From: Crocinitomicaceae bacterium
GTDB lineage: Bacteria > Bacteroidota > Bacteroidia > Flavobacteriales_D > Crocinitomicaceae
NCBI GenBank assembly: GCA_015662935.1
Contig: DQTF01000181.1
Location: 1-15,988 of the forward strand
Length of the DNA: 15,988 bases
Direction of reading: 5' to 3'
The position numbers and the translations under genes were made by a program. The stretch's first letter is position 1, and each line of letters begins with the position of its first letter. The notes below the pieces were generated by a model, which worked only from the letters and a program-made list of their open reading frames with translations, was not told the origin of the DNA and did no database searches. Positions 15,811-15,988 of the stretch are shown one piece after another.

Positions 15811-15988
15811 TGAAACAATTCGCCTTTATATTACTTGTCTTTACGCTCTTAGGGTGCAAAAAACACAACGATGAAATTCAAAATTTAAACGGAAATAGGA
15901 TTGACGTTTTAGGTCATGCCGGAATGGGAATCAATAGTCAATTTCCAATCAACTCAGGAGAATCAATACTCGCCTGCCTCAATAAGAA
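15810..15988 (+). CDS. Glycerophosphodiester phosphodiesterase-like lipoprotein (5' part only)
   Basis: The ATG at 15810-15812 overlaps the stop of the displaced barrel frame (TAATG), and 59 codons are present before the window ends. The signal peptide MKQFAFILLVFTLLGC carries a lipobox LLGC with C16 as the lipidated residue. After a short linker comes IDVLGHAGMG and then FPINSGESILACLN. This matches the layout of the GDPD N-terminus (H-R-G, then PENT and an Ala-rich helix), but with HAG in place of HRG and PINS in place of PENT. Such enzymes cleave glycerophosphodiesters to glycerol-3-phosphate and an alcohol. The metal-binding E-x-D motif and later catalytic residues lie beyond the edge, so the assignment rests on a short stretch. 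Confidence 0.6.
   Translation, partial: MKQFAFILLVFTLLGCKKHNDEIQNLNGNRIDVLGHAGMGINSQFPINSGESILACLNK

Overview
The window looks like chromosomal DNA of a low-GC member of the Bacteroidota, most likely order Flavobacteriales. Four things point there: signal peptides ending in FSQ or NAQ, a C-terminal type IX secretion (T9SS) sorting domain, SprB-type repeats, and promoter-like TTG-N17-TAnnTTTG or TAnnTTTG boxes instead of E. coli-type promoters. Shine-Dalgarno sequences are essentially absent, with A-rich leaders instead. The genus cannot be named from sequence alone.

Layout. (1) 1-3445, minus strand: a small secreted protein of unknown function sits 2 bp upstream of a giant secreted mosaic protein. 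The giant is open for 1012 codons and runs off the left edge; it carries Reelin/MAM-like, P-domain-like and SprB-type modules. (2) 3551-5915, minus strand: a tight overlapping operon of glycosyltransferase 2, ECF sigma factor and rsmG. (3) 5988-8195, plus strand: tgt (queuosine tRNA modification) followed with no gap by an LptF/LptG-family LPS-export permease. (4) 8198-12284, minus strand: a PafA-like alkaline phosphatase and a secreted M14 zinc carboxypeptidase with a T9SS tail, separated by a likely terminator. (5) 12531-14315, plus strand: sppA with a clear promoter and a strong intrinsic terminator. (6) 14394-15988, plus strand: an envelope cluster of an alpha/beta-hydrolase lipoprotein, a short beta-barrel-like protein whose frame is broken at an A6 tract, and the start of a GDPD-like lipoprotein that runs off the right edge.

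How they fit together. Most of the content concerns the cell envelope or secretion: surface adhesin-like protein, glycosyltransferase, LPS transporter subunit, secreted phosphatase and peptidase, membrane protease, lipoproteins. Ordinary RNA-modification housekeeping (rsmG, tgt) is interleaved.

No convincing new defence or mobile system is visible, and no tRNA, rRNA, CRISPR array, insertion sequence or integrase was found. The best second-look items are the frameshift near 15711-15716, whose repaired product ends in a TAATG overlap with the next gene; the Tgt that has lost all three zinc cysteines; the truncated giant mosaic protein; and the GDPD-like lipoprotein with an altered HRG motif.
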